Part shown: piece after piece, positions 1 through 5,843 of the stretch
Numbering within the stretch: position 1 is the first letter of the stretch
How the letters are laid out: every line of letters begins with the position of its first letter
NCBI GenBank assembly: GCA_019308625.1
Contig: JAFDHU010000100.1
Span: forward strand, 1 to 5,843
Length of the DNA stretch: 5,843 nucleotides
Origin: Deltaproteobacteria bacterium
Lineage (GTDB): Bacteria > Desulfobacterota > Desulfobaccia > Desulfobaccales > 0-14-0-80-60-11
Direction: 5' to 3'
The notes under the pieces: generated by a model
What the model was told of the DNA's origin: nothing
Database searches by the model: none
The model's input: the letters and a program-made list of their open reading frames with translations, nothing else
Translations under genes and position numbers: made by a program

Positions 1-83
1 GGCTGCTCCTGGGGAGCGTCGCCGAGCGGGTTATCGGGCGGGCTACCTGTCCGGTCTTGGTGGTGAAAAAGGCTGCTGAATAA
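1..83 (+). CDS. Universal stress protein (UspA family), C-terminal end only
   Basis: This is the 3' end of a gene that begins left of the window; codons run in frame from base 3 to a TAA at 81-83, giving 26 residues. The peptide contains GSVAERVIGRATCPVLVV, which matches the conserved end of UspA-fold proteins: the G-S-V-A-E/x-x-V segment that closes the ATP-binding motif G-x2-G-x9-G(S/T), then the x-C/A-P-V-L-V-V final beta strand. The other two forward frames also reach stops (64-66 and 77-79) but give no recognisable peptide. In the family these are small cytoplasmic stress-response proteins, many of which bind ATP. The AT-rich gap of about 200 bases and a fresh promoter candidate suggest it is not part of the efflux operon, although the strand is shared. 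Confidence is limited by the short length; domain number and ATP binding cannot be judged. Confidence 0.75.
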   Translation, partial: LLLGSVAERVIGRATCPVLVVKKAAE

Positions 84-101
84 AGATAGATAACGAAAAT
101 A

Positions 102-119
102 CCGGAAAATTTTTTCTGG
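102..119 (+). terminator. Weak hairpin after the usp-like gene (possible terminator)
   Basis: CCGGAAAA (102-109) faces TTTTCTGG (112-119) and could form a stem of about seven pairs, one of them G-U, around a four-base loop. It starts 18 bases after the usp stop. The T-run lies inside the stem and no clean T-tract follows it, so it is not a canonical intrinsic terminator; it may only attenuate transcription or mean nothing in an AT-rich stretch. Confidence 0.22.
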
Positions 120-136
120 AAAGTTGAACAAAATTC

Positions 137-166
137 TTGCGAAGGCAATTTATTTTTTGCTATATA
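137..166 (+). promoter_or_regulatory. Candidate sigma70-type promoter of the efflux operon
   Basis: TTGCGA (137-142, 4/6 to TTGACA) is followed after 18 bases by TATATA (161-166, 4/6 to TATAAT). The -10 is preceded by TGC at 158-160, so it fits the extended -10 form TGnTATAAT. Transcription would start near 173, leaving a leader of about 110 bases before the adaptor start. It sits in the AT-rich gap, the only place in the window where a promoter for all three efflux genes is expected. Matches are by eye and many weak alternatives exist in such AT-rich DNA. Confidence 0.4.
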
Positions 167-167
167 A

Positions 168-183
168 GGTTAATTTGATAACC
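168..183. promoter_or_regulatory. Inverted repeat at the predicted start site, candidate operator
   Basis: GGTTA (168-172) and TAACC (179-183) form a perfect 5+5 inverted repeat around the six bases ATTTGA. A hexamer palindrome GTTAAC follows directly at 184-189, repeating the GTTAA core. The repeat lies just after the candidate -10 and would cover +1, a common place for repressor binding. RND operons are typically controlled by local TetR- or MarR-type repressors (AcrR, MexR), but no such gene is in the window, so the cognate factor is unknown. Confidence 0.33.
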
Positions 184-230
184 GTTAACATTTTAATTTC
201 CAAGTCCACTCTTTTGGAAGAAATTTTGAA

Positions 231-258
231 AGCGTGGGCTTCATTTTTTGCCCTGGCT
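231..258 (+). other. Possible stem-loop in the mRNA leader
   Basis: AGC..GGGC (231-239) can pair with GCCC..GCT (250-258): seven Watson-Crick pairs interrupted by a 2x2 mismatch, with a ten-base T-rich loop. It ends 14 bases before the Shine-Dalgarno sequence of the adaptor gene. No riboswitch class is recognisable and a role is not shown. Confidence 0.18.
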
Positions 259-272
259 CTTAAATTGATCTT

Positions 273-280
273 GAGGAAAG
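273..280 (+). promoter_or_regulatory. Ribosome binding site deciding the adaptor start
   Basis: GAGGAAAG stands upstream of three in-frame ATG codons at 283, 286 and 292. From the GAGG core (273-276) the spacings are 6, 9 and 15 bases, which favours 283 or 286. The first is used here; 292 is the start whose N-terminus (MNRNGYEP) best resembles that of E. coli AcrA. Confidence 0.6.
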
Positions 281-282
281 TC

Positions 283-1512
283 ATGATGCAAATGAACCGG
301 AATGGTTATGAACCACTTAGATGGGCTGTGGTCTTGATGGCTCTAGCGAGCCTTTTTCTACTGTCCGGCTGCGACAGGCACGGGCAACAGGCCACACCGC
401 CCCCGGTCCCGGAAGTGGCCACGGTGACTATTAAGCCGCAGCAGGTGGAGCTGACCACTGAGTTGCCGGGCCGCACCTCTCCTTACCTGGTGGCGGAAAT
501 CCGACCCCAGGTGAATGGCATTATCCTGAAGCGTCTTTTCCGCGAGGGTGCCGATGTCAAAGCCGGGCAACTCCTGTACCAGATTGACCCTGCACCTTTT
601 CAGGCGGCCTTGCACTCGGCCCAGGCGTCCTTGGCCAAGGCCCGGGCCAACTTGCCCACTATCCAGCGGCGGGCCGAACGTTATAAAGAATTGCTGGCGG
701 ATAAGGCAGTCAGCCGACAGGACTATGACGATGCCGCCGCCGCCCTGGAGCAGGCCCGGGCCGAGATCGAGTACTGGAAAGCCCAGGTGGAATTGGCCCG
801 CATTAACTTGAGTTACACCCGGGTGACGGCGCCCATTTCCGGGCGCATCGGCAGGTCCAATGTGACGGTCGGCGCCCTGGTGACCGCGTATCAGCCCGCT
901 GCCCTAGCCAAGATCCAACAGCTTGATCCCATTTATGTGGATGTAACCCAATCTGCGGCTGAACTGCTGCGTTTGCAACGCCGTCTGAAAGCTGGCCAGC
1001 TCAGCAACAAGGACGCCAAGGGGAGAAAAGTCCGCATCCTCCTGGAAGACGGCACACCCTATCCCTTGGAAGGTACCCTCAAATTCCGAGACGTCACTGT
1101 GGACCCCACTACCGGGTCGTTCATTGTGCGCATCGTGGTCCCGAATCCCGATCACCTGCTCCTGCCGGGCATGTTCGTCCGGGCTGTGGTTCAGGAAGGC
1201 ACCATCCAGGAGGGCCTCCTCATCCCGCAGCAGGCGGTAAGCCGCAACCCCAAGGGTGAACCCTTCGCCTTAATCGTGGATAAGGCCGGGGTGGTGCAAC
1301 GACGTTTCCTCAGGCTTGATCGCGCCATCGGCGACCGCTGGCTCGTCACTGCGGGGCTGTCGGCTGGAGAACGGGTGATCGTTGAAGGGATGCAAAGGGT
1401 GCGGCCCGGTATGGCTGTAAAGGCTCTCCCCTATCAGGAGGCCCAGGCCGGCCATGAACCCTCGCCCGGGCCAGTGACACACCCTCAAAAGGGCAGCGAA
1501 GGAGGCAGGTGA
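283..1512 (+). CDS. acrA: RND efflux periplasmic adaptor lipoprotein (AcrA/MexA family)
   Basis: This 409-residue protein is the membrane fusion subunit that links the inner membrane pump to the outer membrane channel in the periplasm. Residues 12-30 form a lipoprotein signal ending in the lipobox LSGC, with Cys30 as the lipidation site and Asp31 at +2. RPQVNGII (74-81) marks the first half of the lipoyl domain, residues of about 100-175 form the alpha-helical hairpin, and TAPISGRIGRSNVT (from 182) closes the lipoyl domain. The beta-barrel domain includes LDPIYVDVTQS and PGMFVRA (295-301); the membrane-proximal domain follows, with IGDRWLVTAGL and GERVIVEGMQ. Length matches E. coli AcrA (397 residues), to which it is similar throughout. 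The tail after about residue 385 is rich in Pro and Gly. An open frame continues upstream to a TTG at 124 but lacks a ribosome binding site and would bury the signal peptide. It is the first gene of the operon and overlaps the pump gene by one base. Whether the true ortholog is acrA, mexA or another paralogue cannot be decided. Confidence 0.95.
   Translation: MMQMNRNGYEPLRWAVVLMALASLFLLSGCDRHGQQATPPPVPEVATVTIKPQQVELTTELPGRTSPYLVAEIRPQVNGIILKRLFREGADVKAGQLLYQIDPAPFQAALHSAQASLAKARANLPTIQRRAERYKELLADKAVSRQDYDDAAAALEQARAEIEYWKAQVELARINLSYTRVTAPISGRIGRSNVTVGALVTAYQPAALAKIQQLDPIYVDVTQSAAELLRLQRRLKAGQLSNKDAKGRKVRILLEDGTPYPLEGTLKFRDVTVDPTTGSFIVRIVVPNPDHLLLPGMFVRAVVQEGTIQEGLLIPQQAVSRNPKGEPFALIVDKAGVVQRRFLRLDRAIGDRWLVTAGLSAGERVIVEGMQRVRPGMAVKALPYQEAQAGHEPSPGPVTHPQKGSEGGR
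1499..1505 (+). promoter_or_regulatory. Strong Shine-Dalgarno sequence for the pump gene
   Basis: AAGGAGG lies inside the last adaptor codons and is six bases from the ATG at 1512. An in-frame GTG at 1509 would be only three bases away, so the ATG is preferred. The stop and start share a base in TGATG (1510-1514), the usual arrangement for translational coupling. Confidence 0.8.
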
Positions 1513-4500
1513 TGCTCTCCCGATTCTTTCTGGACCGGCCAGTTTTCGCCTGGGTCATTGCCATTGCTATTATGAGTGCCGGGGCGCTGGCTATCTATTT
1601 TCTGCCCGTATCCCAGTATCCCAACCTAGCACCGCCGGTCATCGCGGTGGACGCCTTTTATCCCGGGGCCTCGGCGGAGACGGTGGAAAGCACCGTAACC
1701 CAGATCATAGAACAGAAAATGACCGGCCTGGACCGTTTGCTTTATCTTTCCGCCACCAGTAGCTCCTCAGGGGCCAGCCGCCTCGAGCTGACTTTCGCCC
1801 CGGGGACCGATCCGGATCTGGCCTGGTCCAAGGTGCAGAACAAGTTGCAGCTCGCCATGGCGAGCTTGCCCGAGGTGGTGCAGCGCCAAGGAGTCAAGGT
1901 GAGCAAATCGACCCGCAATTACTTGTTGATTGTGGGGATTGTTTCGGAAGACGGCAGTATGGACGGCCATGATTTGCGGGATTATGCCAAATCCAACCTG
2001 GAAAAAGTGCTGGCCCGGGTGCCCGGCGTGGGTGAGGTGGAAGCCTACGGCACCGAGTATGCCATGCGGATCTGGGTCAACCCTGACAAACTCACCGACT
2101 ATCACCTCACCGTGGAAGACGTGATCCGGGCGCTGCAGGCTTATAATGTGGAGGTCTCTGCCGGTCAGTTCGGCGGCGCGCCGGCGGTGGAGGGCCAGCG
2201 CTTGAACGCCGCCATCATTGTCCAGCATTACCTCAAGACTCCAGAAGAATTCGCCGCCATCCCCCTCCGTATCAATCCGGACGGTTCAGTGGTTCGGATC
2301 AAGGACATCGGCCGGGCGGAAGTGGGAACCGAACGCTATGATATTGTGGCCCGATATAACGGCAAACCTTGCGCCATGCTTGCCATCCGCAAGGAATCCG
2401 GGGCCAATTCCCTGAAAACCGCCGAGGCGATCAAAAGCAAACTTCGGGAAATGAGTCGCTATTTTCCACCCGGCATGAAGGTGGTTTATCCCTATGATAC
2501 CACCCCCTTCACCGAAGTGGCTATTTTTGAGGTGGTCAAGACCCTTTTTGAAGCCATTTTGCTGGTCTTTTTGGTGATGTGGGTGTTTCTGGGAAGTTTT
2601 CGCGCCACCTTGATTCCCACCATCGCCGTGCCGGTGGTAATTTTGGGGACTTTTGCGGTGCTGGCGATTTTCGGGTTTTCCATCAATATGCTGACCATGT
2701 TCGCCATGGTGCTAGCCATCGGCCTGTTGGTGGATGACGCCATCGTGGTGGTGGAGAATGTGGATCGCATCATGAGCGAAGAGGGGCTCCCGCCCAAAGA
2801 AGCGGCGGCCAAGTCCATGGACCAGATCACCAGTGCCTTGATCGGCATCGGTTTGGTGCTGGCAGCGGTCTTCGGCCCCATGGCCTTTTTTCCCGGTTCC
2901 ACCGGCATCATTTACCGCCAGTTTTCTGTAACCATCGCCGCCGCCATGCTACTTTCGGTTCTGGTGGCCTTGATTCTTACTCCGGTGCTCTGCGCTTCTC
3001 TCTTAAAACCGGTGCCGCCGGGGCATAAACCGGGCGATAACGCCATTTTCTTTCTGCGTCCTTTTTTTCGCTGGTTTAACCGCATATTTAATCGCGCCAG
3101 GAATCTTTATGTGCGAACGGTTGGGCATGCGATAGACAAAAGGTTTCGCTACCTGCCCATTTACTTCATCCTGGTGGGGTTGATGGGATTCCTGGTTTTC
3201 CACCTACCGACTGCTTATCTGCCTGACGAAGATCAAGGGATCCTGCTGGTGCAGGCCACACTCCCTTCGGGTTCCACTCTGGAACAAACGGAAAATATCC
3301 TGAAACAGGTGGAGCAATATTTTTTGACCCAGGAGAAGGAAGCCGTAGAATCCTTTGCCTGGGTGGCGGGTTGGTCTTTTGCTGGCCAGGGACAGAATGT
3401 AGGTCTGGGTTTCGTCAAGCTTAAAGACTGGGAATTGCGGCAGCGGCCGGACCTGAAGGTTGAGGCCATTGCCGGCCGAGCCATGGGAACATTTTCTCAG
3501 ATAAAAGCCGCTATGCTCTTCGCCTTTCCGCCGCCATCCATTATAGAGCTGGGGAATGCCACAGGATTTGATTTCGAACTTCTGGATTATGGCGGCTTGG
3601 GCCATGAAAAACTAATGGCAGCCCGCAACCAGCTCCTGGGCATGGCGGCCCGGGACCCTAGGTTGACCCGGGTCCGGCCCAACGGCATGGAAGATGTGCC
3701 CGAATACTATATCGATGTGGATTGGGAAAGGGCGGGCGCTCTGGGGGTTCCCATCTCTTCCATTCATAACACCATTGCGGCGGCTTTCGGCAGCGCCTAT
3801 GTCAACAACTTTGTCCGGGCCGGTCGGGTCAAAAAGGTCTATATCCAAGCGGATGCGCCGTATCGGATGCTGCCGCAAGACCTGGAAAAGCTCTATGTGC
3901 GCAACACTGAAGGGAAAATGGTCCCCTTTGCTGCTTTTGCCTCTGGGCGTTGGGGCTATGGTTCTCCTAAATTAGAGAGATACAACGGCTTTCCCTCCAT
4001 CAACATCTGGGGGGAGCCGGCACCGGGAAGAAGTTCCGGCGAAGCCATGTCCGCCATGGAAGAAATGGCCGCCAAACTGCCCCACGGCATTGCCTTTGAC
4101 TGGACCGGACTATCCTATCAGGAACGGATGGCCACGGCCCAAGCGCCTCTGGTATATGCCTTCTCCATTTTCGTGATTTTCCTGTGCCTGGCGGCCCTGT
4201 ATGAGAGCTGGCCCATTCCCCTTACCAATATGTTGATGCTACCCCTGGGCGTCTTGGGGGCAGCAGTGGCTACCTGGTTTCGGGGCCTTCCCAATGATGT
4301 TTACTTTCAAATCGGTTTCGTCACGACCATGGGTCTTTCGACCAAAAATGCCATTCTTATCATTCAATTCATCAAGGAGCGACTATACCATAAAGAGGGA
4401 TTGATCGAAGCCACCTTGGGCGCGGCACGGGTGCGGCTGCGCCCAGTTATGATGACCTCCCTGGCTTTCTTTTTCGGGGTCCTGCCGTTGGCGATCGCCA

Positions 4501-4691
4501 CCGGCGCCGGCGCTGGCGCCATGAACGGTATCGGCACTGCCGTTTGCGGCGGGATGCTCTCGGCGACCTTCATCGACCTCATTTTTATCCCCTTGTTCTT
4601 CGTCTTAATATACCGCTTCTTTGAGGGAAAGCGATCGCAGCAGGTTCCGCCCGACGAGGCGCATTCCCCGGGTTCAGAAGGGGGTCAATGA
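1512..4691 (+). CDS. acrB: RND multidrug efflux pump, HAE1 family inner membrane permease (AcrB/MexB type)
   Basis: This 1059-residue protein is a proton-driven multidrug antiporter acting as an inner membrane trimer; E. coli AcrB has 1049 residues. The order is standard: TM1 (about 9-28), first periplasmic porter loop, TM2-6 (about 341-497), an amphipathic cytoplasmic helix, TM7 (about 545-562), second porter loop, and TM8-12 (about 870-1035). PYDTTPF (327-333) precedes TM2. The proton relay is intact: Asp408 and Asp409 in GLLVDDAIVVVEN (TM4), Lys945 in LSTKNAIL (TM10), Arg975 in RVRLRP (TM11) and Thr982, matching AcrB D407, D408, K940, R971 and T978. FAGQGQN (623-629) is the switch-loop region. 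TGFDFEL, GLGHEKL, SVRPNG-like RVRPNG and DWTGLSYQER are further family signatures. Aligned by eye, several AcrB hydrophobic-trap phenylalanines are replaced (Tyr137, Tyr179, Ala616, Trp621), while Phe623 and Phe634 are kept. No frameshift or gap is seen. Substrates are probably diverse hydrophobic drugs, dyes, detergents or bile-like compounds, but cannot be read from sequence. Confidence 0.97.
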   Translation: MLSRFFLDRPVFAWVIAIAIMSAGALAIYFLPVSQYPNLAPPVIAVDAFYPGASAETVESTVTQIIEQKMTGLDRLLYLSATSSSSGASRLELTFAPGTDPDLAWSKVQNKLQLAMASLPEVVQRQGVKVSKSTRNYLLIVGIVSEDGSMDGHDLRDYAKSNLEKVLARVPGVGEVEAYGTEYAMRIWVNPDKLTDYHLTVEDVIRALQAYNVEVSAGQFGGAPAVEGQRLNAAIIVQHYLKTPEEFAAIPLRINPDGSVVRIKDIGRAEVGTERYDIVARYNGKPCAMLAIRKESGANSLKTAEAIKSKLREMSRYFPPGMKVVYPYDTTPFTEVAIFEVVKTLFEAILLVFLVMWVFLGSFRATLIPTIAVPVVILGTFAVLAIFGFSINMLTMFAMVLAIGLLVDDAIVVVENVDRIMSEEGLPPKEAAAKSMDQITSALIGIGLVLAAVFGPMAFFPGSTGIIYRQFSVTIAAAMLLSVLVALILTPVLCASLLKPVPPGHKPGDNAIFFLRPFFRWFNRIFNRARNLYVRTVGHAIDKRFRYLPIYFILVGLMGFLVFHLPTAYLPDEDQGILLVQATLPSGSTLEQTENILKQVEQYFLTQEKEAVESFAWVAGWSFAGQGQNVGLGFVKLKDWELRQRPDLKVEAIAGRAMGTFSQIKAAMLFAFPPPSIIELGNATGFDFELLDYGGLGHEKLMAARNQLLGMAARDPRLTRVRPNGMEDVPEYYIDVDWERAGALGVPISSIHNTIAAAFGSAYVNNFVRAGRVKKVYIQADAPYRMLPQDLEKLYVRNTEGKMVPFAAFASGRWGYGSPKLERYNGFPSINIWGEPAPGRSSGEAMSAMEEMAAKLPHGIAFDWTGLSYQERMATAQAPLVYAFSIFVIFLCLAALYESWPIPLTNMLMLPLGVLGAAVATWFRGLPNDVYFQIGFVTTMGLSTKNAILIIQFIKERLYHKEGLIEATLGAARVRLRPVMMTSLAFFFGVLPLAIATGAGAGAMNGIGTAVCGGMLSATFIDLIFIPLFFVLIYRFFEGKRSQQVPPDEAHSPGSEGGQ
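4679..4684 (+). promoter_or_regulatory. Shine-Dalgarno sequence for the outer membrane channel gene
   Basis: AGGGGG within the final pump codons is eight bases from the ATG at 4693. A nearer ATG at 4688 reads one further codon and then TGA, so it is not a usable start. The stop of the pump gene (4689-4691) and this start are separated by one base. Confidence 0.6.
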
Positions 4692-4692
4692 T

Positions 4693-5843
4693 ATGAGACG
4701 AAAAATCGTTTTCATCATAGGTGTGGTTGCCTGCCTGAGCGGTTGCACCATGATCCCCAAATACACCCGACCCGAGCCGCCTATTCCCGCAAAGTGGCCG
4801 AGCGGTCCGGCCTACCAAGAAACCCCCACGCCAGGGGCTCCAGTTGCTCCCGACCTGCACTGGCGGGAATTCTTCACCGATGCACGACTTCAGAAGATCA
4901 TTGAGATGGCCTTGAAAAACAACCGTGATCTGCGGGTAGCCGCCTTGAATGTGAAGAGGGCACGCGCCTTGTACCGCGTCCAGCGCGCCGAGCTTTTCCC
5001 TATAGTGGAGGGGCGCGCCAGTATCAGAAAGGAACGCGACAGGATTCCCTTCACCGACGACTATCTGTCTTTGGAACACTACAGAGCCGAGCTGGGCATC
5101 AGTTCCTGGGAGATTGATTTCTTCGGGCGGATCCGCAGCCTGGAAAAACGGGCCCTAGAGGAATTCTTTGCCACGGAACATGCCCGCCGCAGCGCCCAGA
5201 TCTTGCTGATATCCGAAGTTGCCAACGCTTATTTGACCCTTGCTGCGGATCGTGAAAACCTCAAGCTGGCTCAGTCCACCCTCGCGACTCAGCAGGCCGC
5301 CTATAATTTAATTCGACGACGCTTTGAAGTTGGACTGGCGCCCGAACTGGATCTTCGCCAAGCGCAAACGAGAGTGGAGGCGGCAAGGGTAGACGTCGCT
5401 AAATTCACGGCCCAGGTGGCCCAGGATGAAAATGCCTTGAACCTTTTGACTGGTTCGCCGGTGCCAGCCGACCTGTTGCCCCAGGAGTTAAGCGCCGTAA
5501 AGCCGCTGCCGGATGTATCGCCCGGCATATCCTCCGACGTGCTCTTGCGTCGTCCTGACATTCTGGAGGCGGAGAGCCGGCTCAAGGCCGCCAATGCCAA
5601 TATCGGCGCGGCCCGGGCGGCTTTTTTCCCCCGCATTACGCTCACGTCCGCCATAGGGACCGCCAGCGGCGAACTCTCCGGCCTTTTCAAATCCGGCTCA
5701 GATGTCTGGAATTACGCCCCCCAGATCGTGCTGCCGATTTTTGATGTCCGCACCTGGTCGGGGCTGACAGTCACCAAAGTAGAAAGGGAGATCGCCTTGG
5801 CTCAGTACGAGAGGGCGATTCAGAGGGCTTTCCGGGAGGTCGC
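4693..5843 (+). CDS. oprM: Outer membrane efflux channel lipoprotein, OprM/NodT family (3' end outside window)
   Basis: The frame is open from the ATG to the window edge: 383 full codons plus two bases, against 485 residues for Pseudomonas OprM, so roughly the last 100 residues are missing. The product forms the trimeric outer membrane and periplasmic tunnel through which the pump expels substrates. A short signal peptide ends in LSGC with Cys18 as the lipidation site and Thr19 at +2. Family features follow in order: YTRPEPP (24-30), WREFFTDARLQ (57-67), NNRDLRVAALN (76-86), RAELFP (98-103), the first outer-membrane strand region (about 104-137), SWEIDFFGRIRS (138-149), RRSAQILLISEVANAYLTL (165-183), FEVGLAPELDLRQAQT (211-226), RRPDILEAE (286-294), NANIGAARAAFFP (301-313) and LPIF (347-350). 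The protein has the internal repeat of two OEP domains; the second is cut. The aspartates that form the periplasmic gate in OprM/TolC fall in the missing part or near the edge and cannot be assessed. It completes the operon as the third gene. Confidence 0.94.
   Translation, partial: MRRKIVFIIGVVACLSGCTMIPKYTRPEPPIPAKWPSGPAYQETPTPGAPVAPDLHWREFFTDARLQKIIEMALKNNRDLRVAALNVKRARALYRVQRAELFPIVEGRASIRKERDRIPFTDDYLSLEHYRAELGISSWEIDFFGRIRSLEKRALEEFFATEHARRSAQILLISEVANAYLTLAADRENLKLAQSTLATQQAAYNLIRRRFEVGLAPELDLRQAQTRVEAARVDVAKFTAQVAQDENALNLLTGSPVPADLLPQELSAVKPLPDVSPGISSDVLLRRPDILEAESRLKAANANIGAARAAFFPRITLTSAIGTASGELSGLFKSGSDVWNYAPQIVLPIFDVRTWSGLTVTKVEREIALAQYERAIQRAFREV

Noticed and set aside
215..230. 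Possible sigma54 promoter (TGG at 215-217, TTGA at 226-229).
   Set aside because: The spacing GG-N10-G is right but the invariant GC of the -12 element reads GA and the TGGCAC element is poor.
124..282. In-frame upstream extension of the adaptor from a TTG at 124 (53 extra residues).
   Set aside because: The extension has no ribosome binding site, is AT-rich and low in complexity, covers the candidate promoter and operator, and would place the lipoprotein signal in the middle of the protein. The ATG at 283 behind GAGGAAAG is better.
1509..1511. GTG as the start of the pump gene.
   Set aside because: It is only three bases from the Shine-Dalgarno core; the following ATG at 1512 has six-base spacing and gives the usual start MLSRFFLDRP.
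1767..2228. Minus-strand open frame of 153 codons inside the pump gene, and similar ones at 2492-2911, 3204-3605, 4585-5079 and 5301-5690.
   Set aside because: Their translations look like no known family, they lie opposite well-supported conserved coding sequence, and they follow from codon bias in GC-rich DNA.
4503..4520. GC-rich palindromic stretch GGCGCCGGCGCTGGCGCC.
   Set aside because: It encodes part of the conserved Gly/Ala-rich TGAGAGA segment of TM11-12 in HAE1 pumps, so codon use explains it.
4491..4638. Two copies of GCGATCGC (4491-4498 and 4631-4638), the cyanobacterial HIP1 octamer.
   Set aside because: Only two copies occur in 5.8 kb and both are within coding sequence; a HIP1-rich genome would be expected to show more, and nothing else points to a cyanobacterium.
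4688..4696. ATG at 4688 as the channel gene start.
   Set aside because: The frame is ATG ATA TGA, which stops at once; the ATG at 4693 opens the OprM-like frame.

Overview
The window holds one recognisable system: a tripartite RND (resistance-nodulation-division) drug efflux operon of the AcrAB/MexAB-OprM type, read entirely on the + strand. It contains the whole inner-membrane-anchored periplasmic adaptor, the whole HAE1 proton/drug antiporter, and about four fifths of an OprM/NodT-like outer membrane channel that runs off the right edge. The first 83 bases are the tail of a different gene whose 26 readable residues look like the C-terminus of a UspA-family universal stress protein.

Layout: 1-83, 3' end of the usp-like gene; 84-282, an AT-rich intergenic region (64 G+C in 199 bases, about 32%) with a candidate extended -10 promoter, an inverted repeat at the predicted transcription start that could be an operator, and a Shine-Dalgarno sequence; 283-1512, adaptor lipoprotein; 1512-4691, RND pump, its start overlapping the adaptor stop by one base; 4693-5843, outer membrane channel, one base after the pump stop. 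The tight packing and strong Shine-Dalgarno sequences indicate a single transcript with translational coupling.

How it works (family knowledge applied to what is seen): the pump trimer takes substrates from the periplasm and the outer leaflet of the inner membrane, driven by protons through the conserved Asp408/Asp409/Lys945/Arg975 relay; the adaptor bridges pump and channel; the channel opens to the outside. Lipobox context fits this: the adaptor has Asp at +2 (inner membrane retention in the E. coli Lol rule) and the channel has Thr at +2 (outer membrane).

Organism: a Gram-negative bacterium with a moderately GC-rich genome (57% in one sampled coding line). Three-component gene order and strong similarity to E. 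coli AcrA/AcrB and Pseudomonas OprM suggest a proteobacterium in the broad sense; a deltaproteobacterial-type lineage is a guess that the sequence alone does not settle. No transcriptional regulator, mobile element, RNA gene or CRISPR array is visible. I see no undescribed system; the points most worth a second look are the substitutions in the pump's drug-binding pocket and the putative operator.
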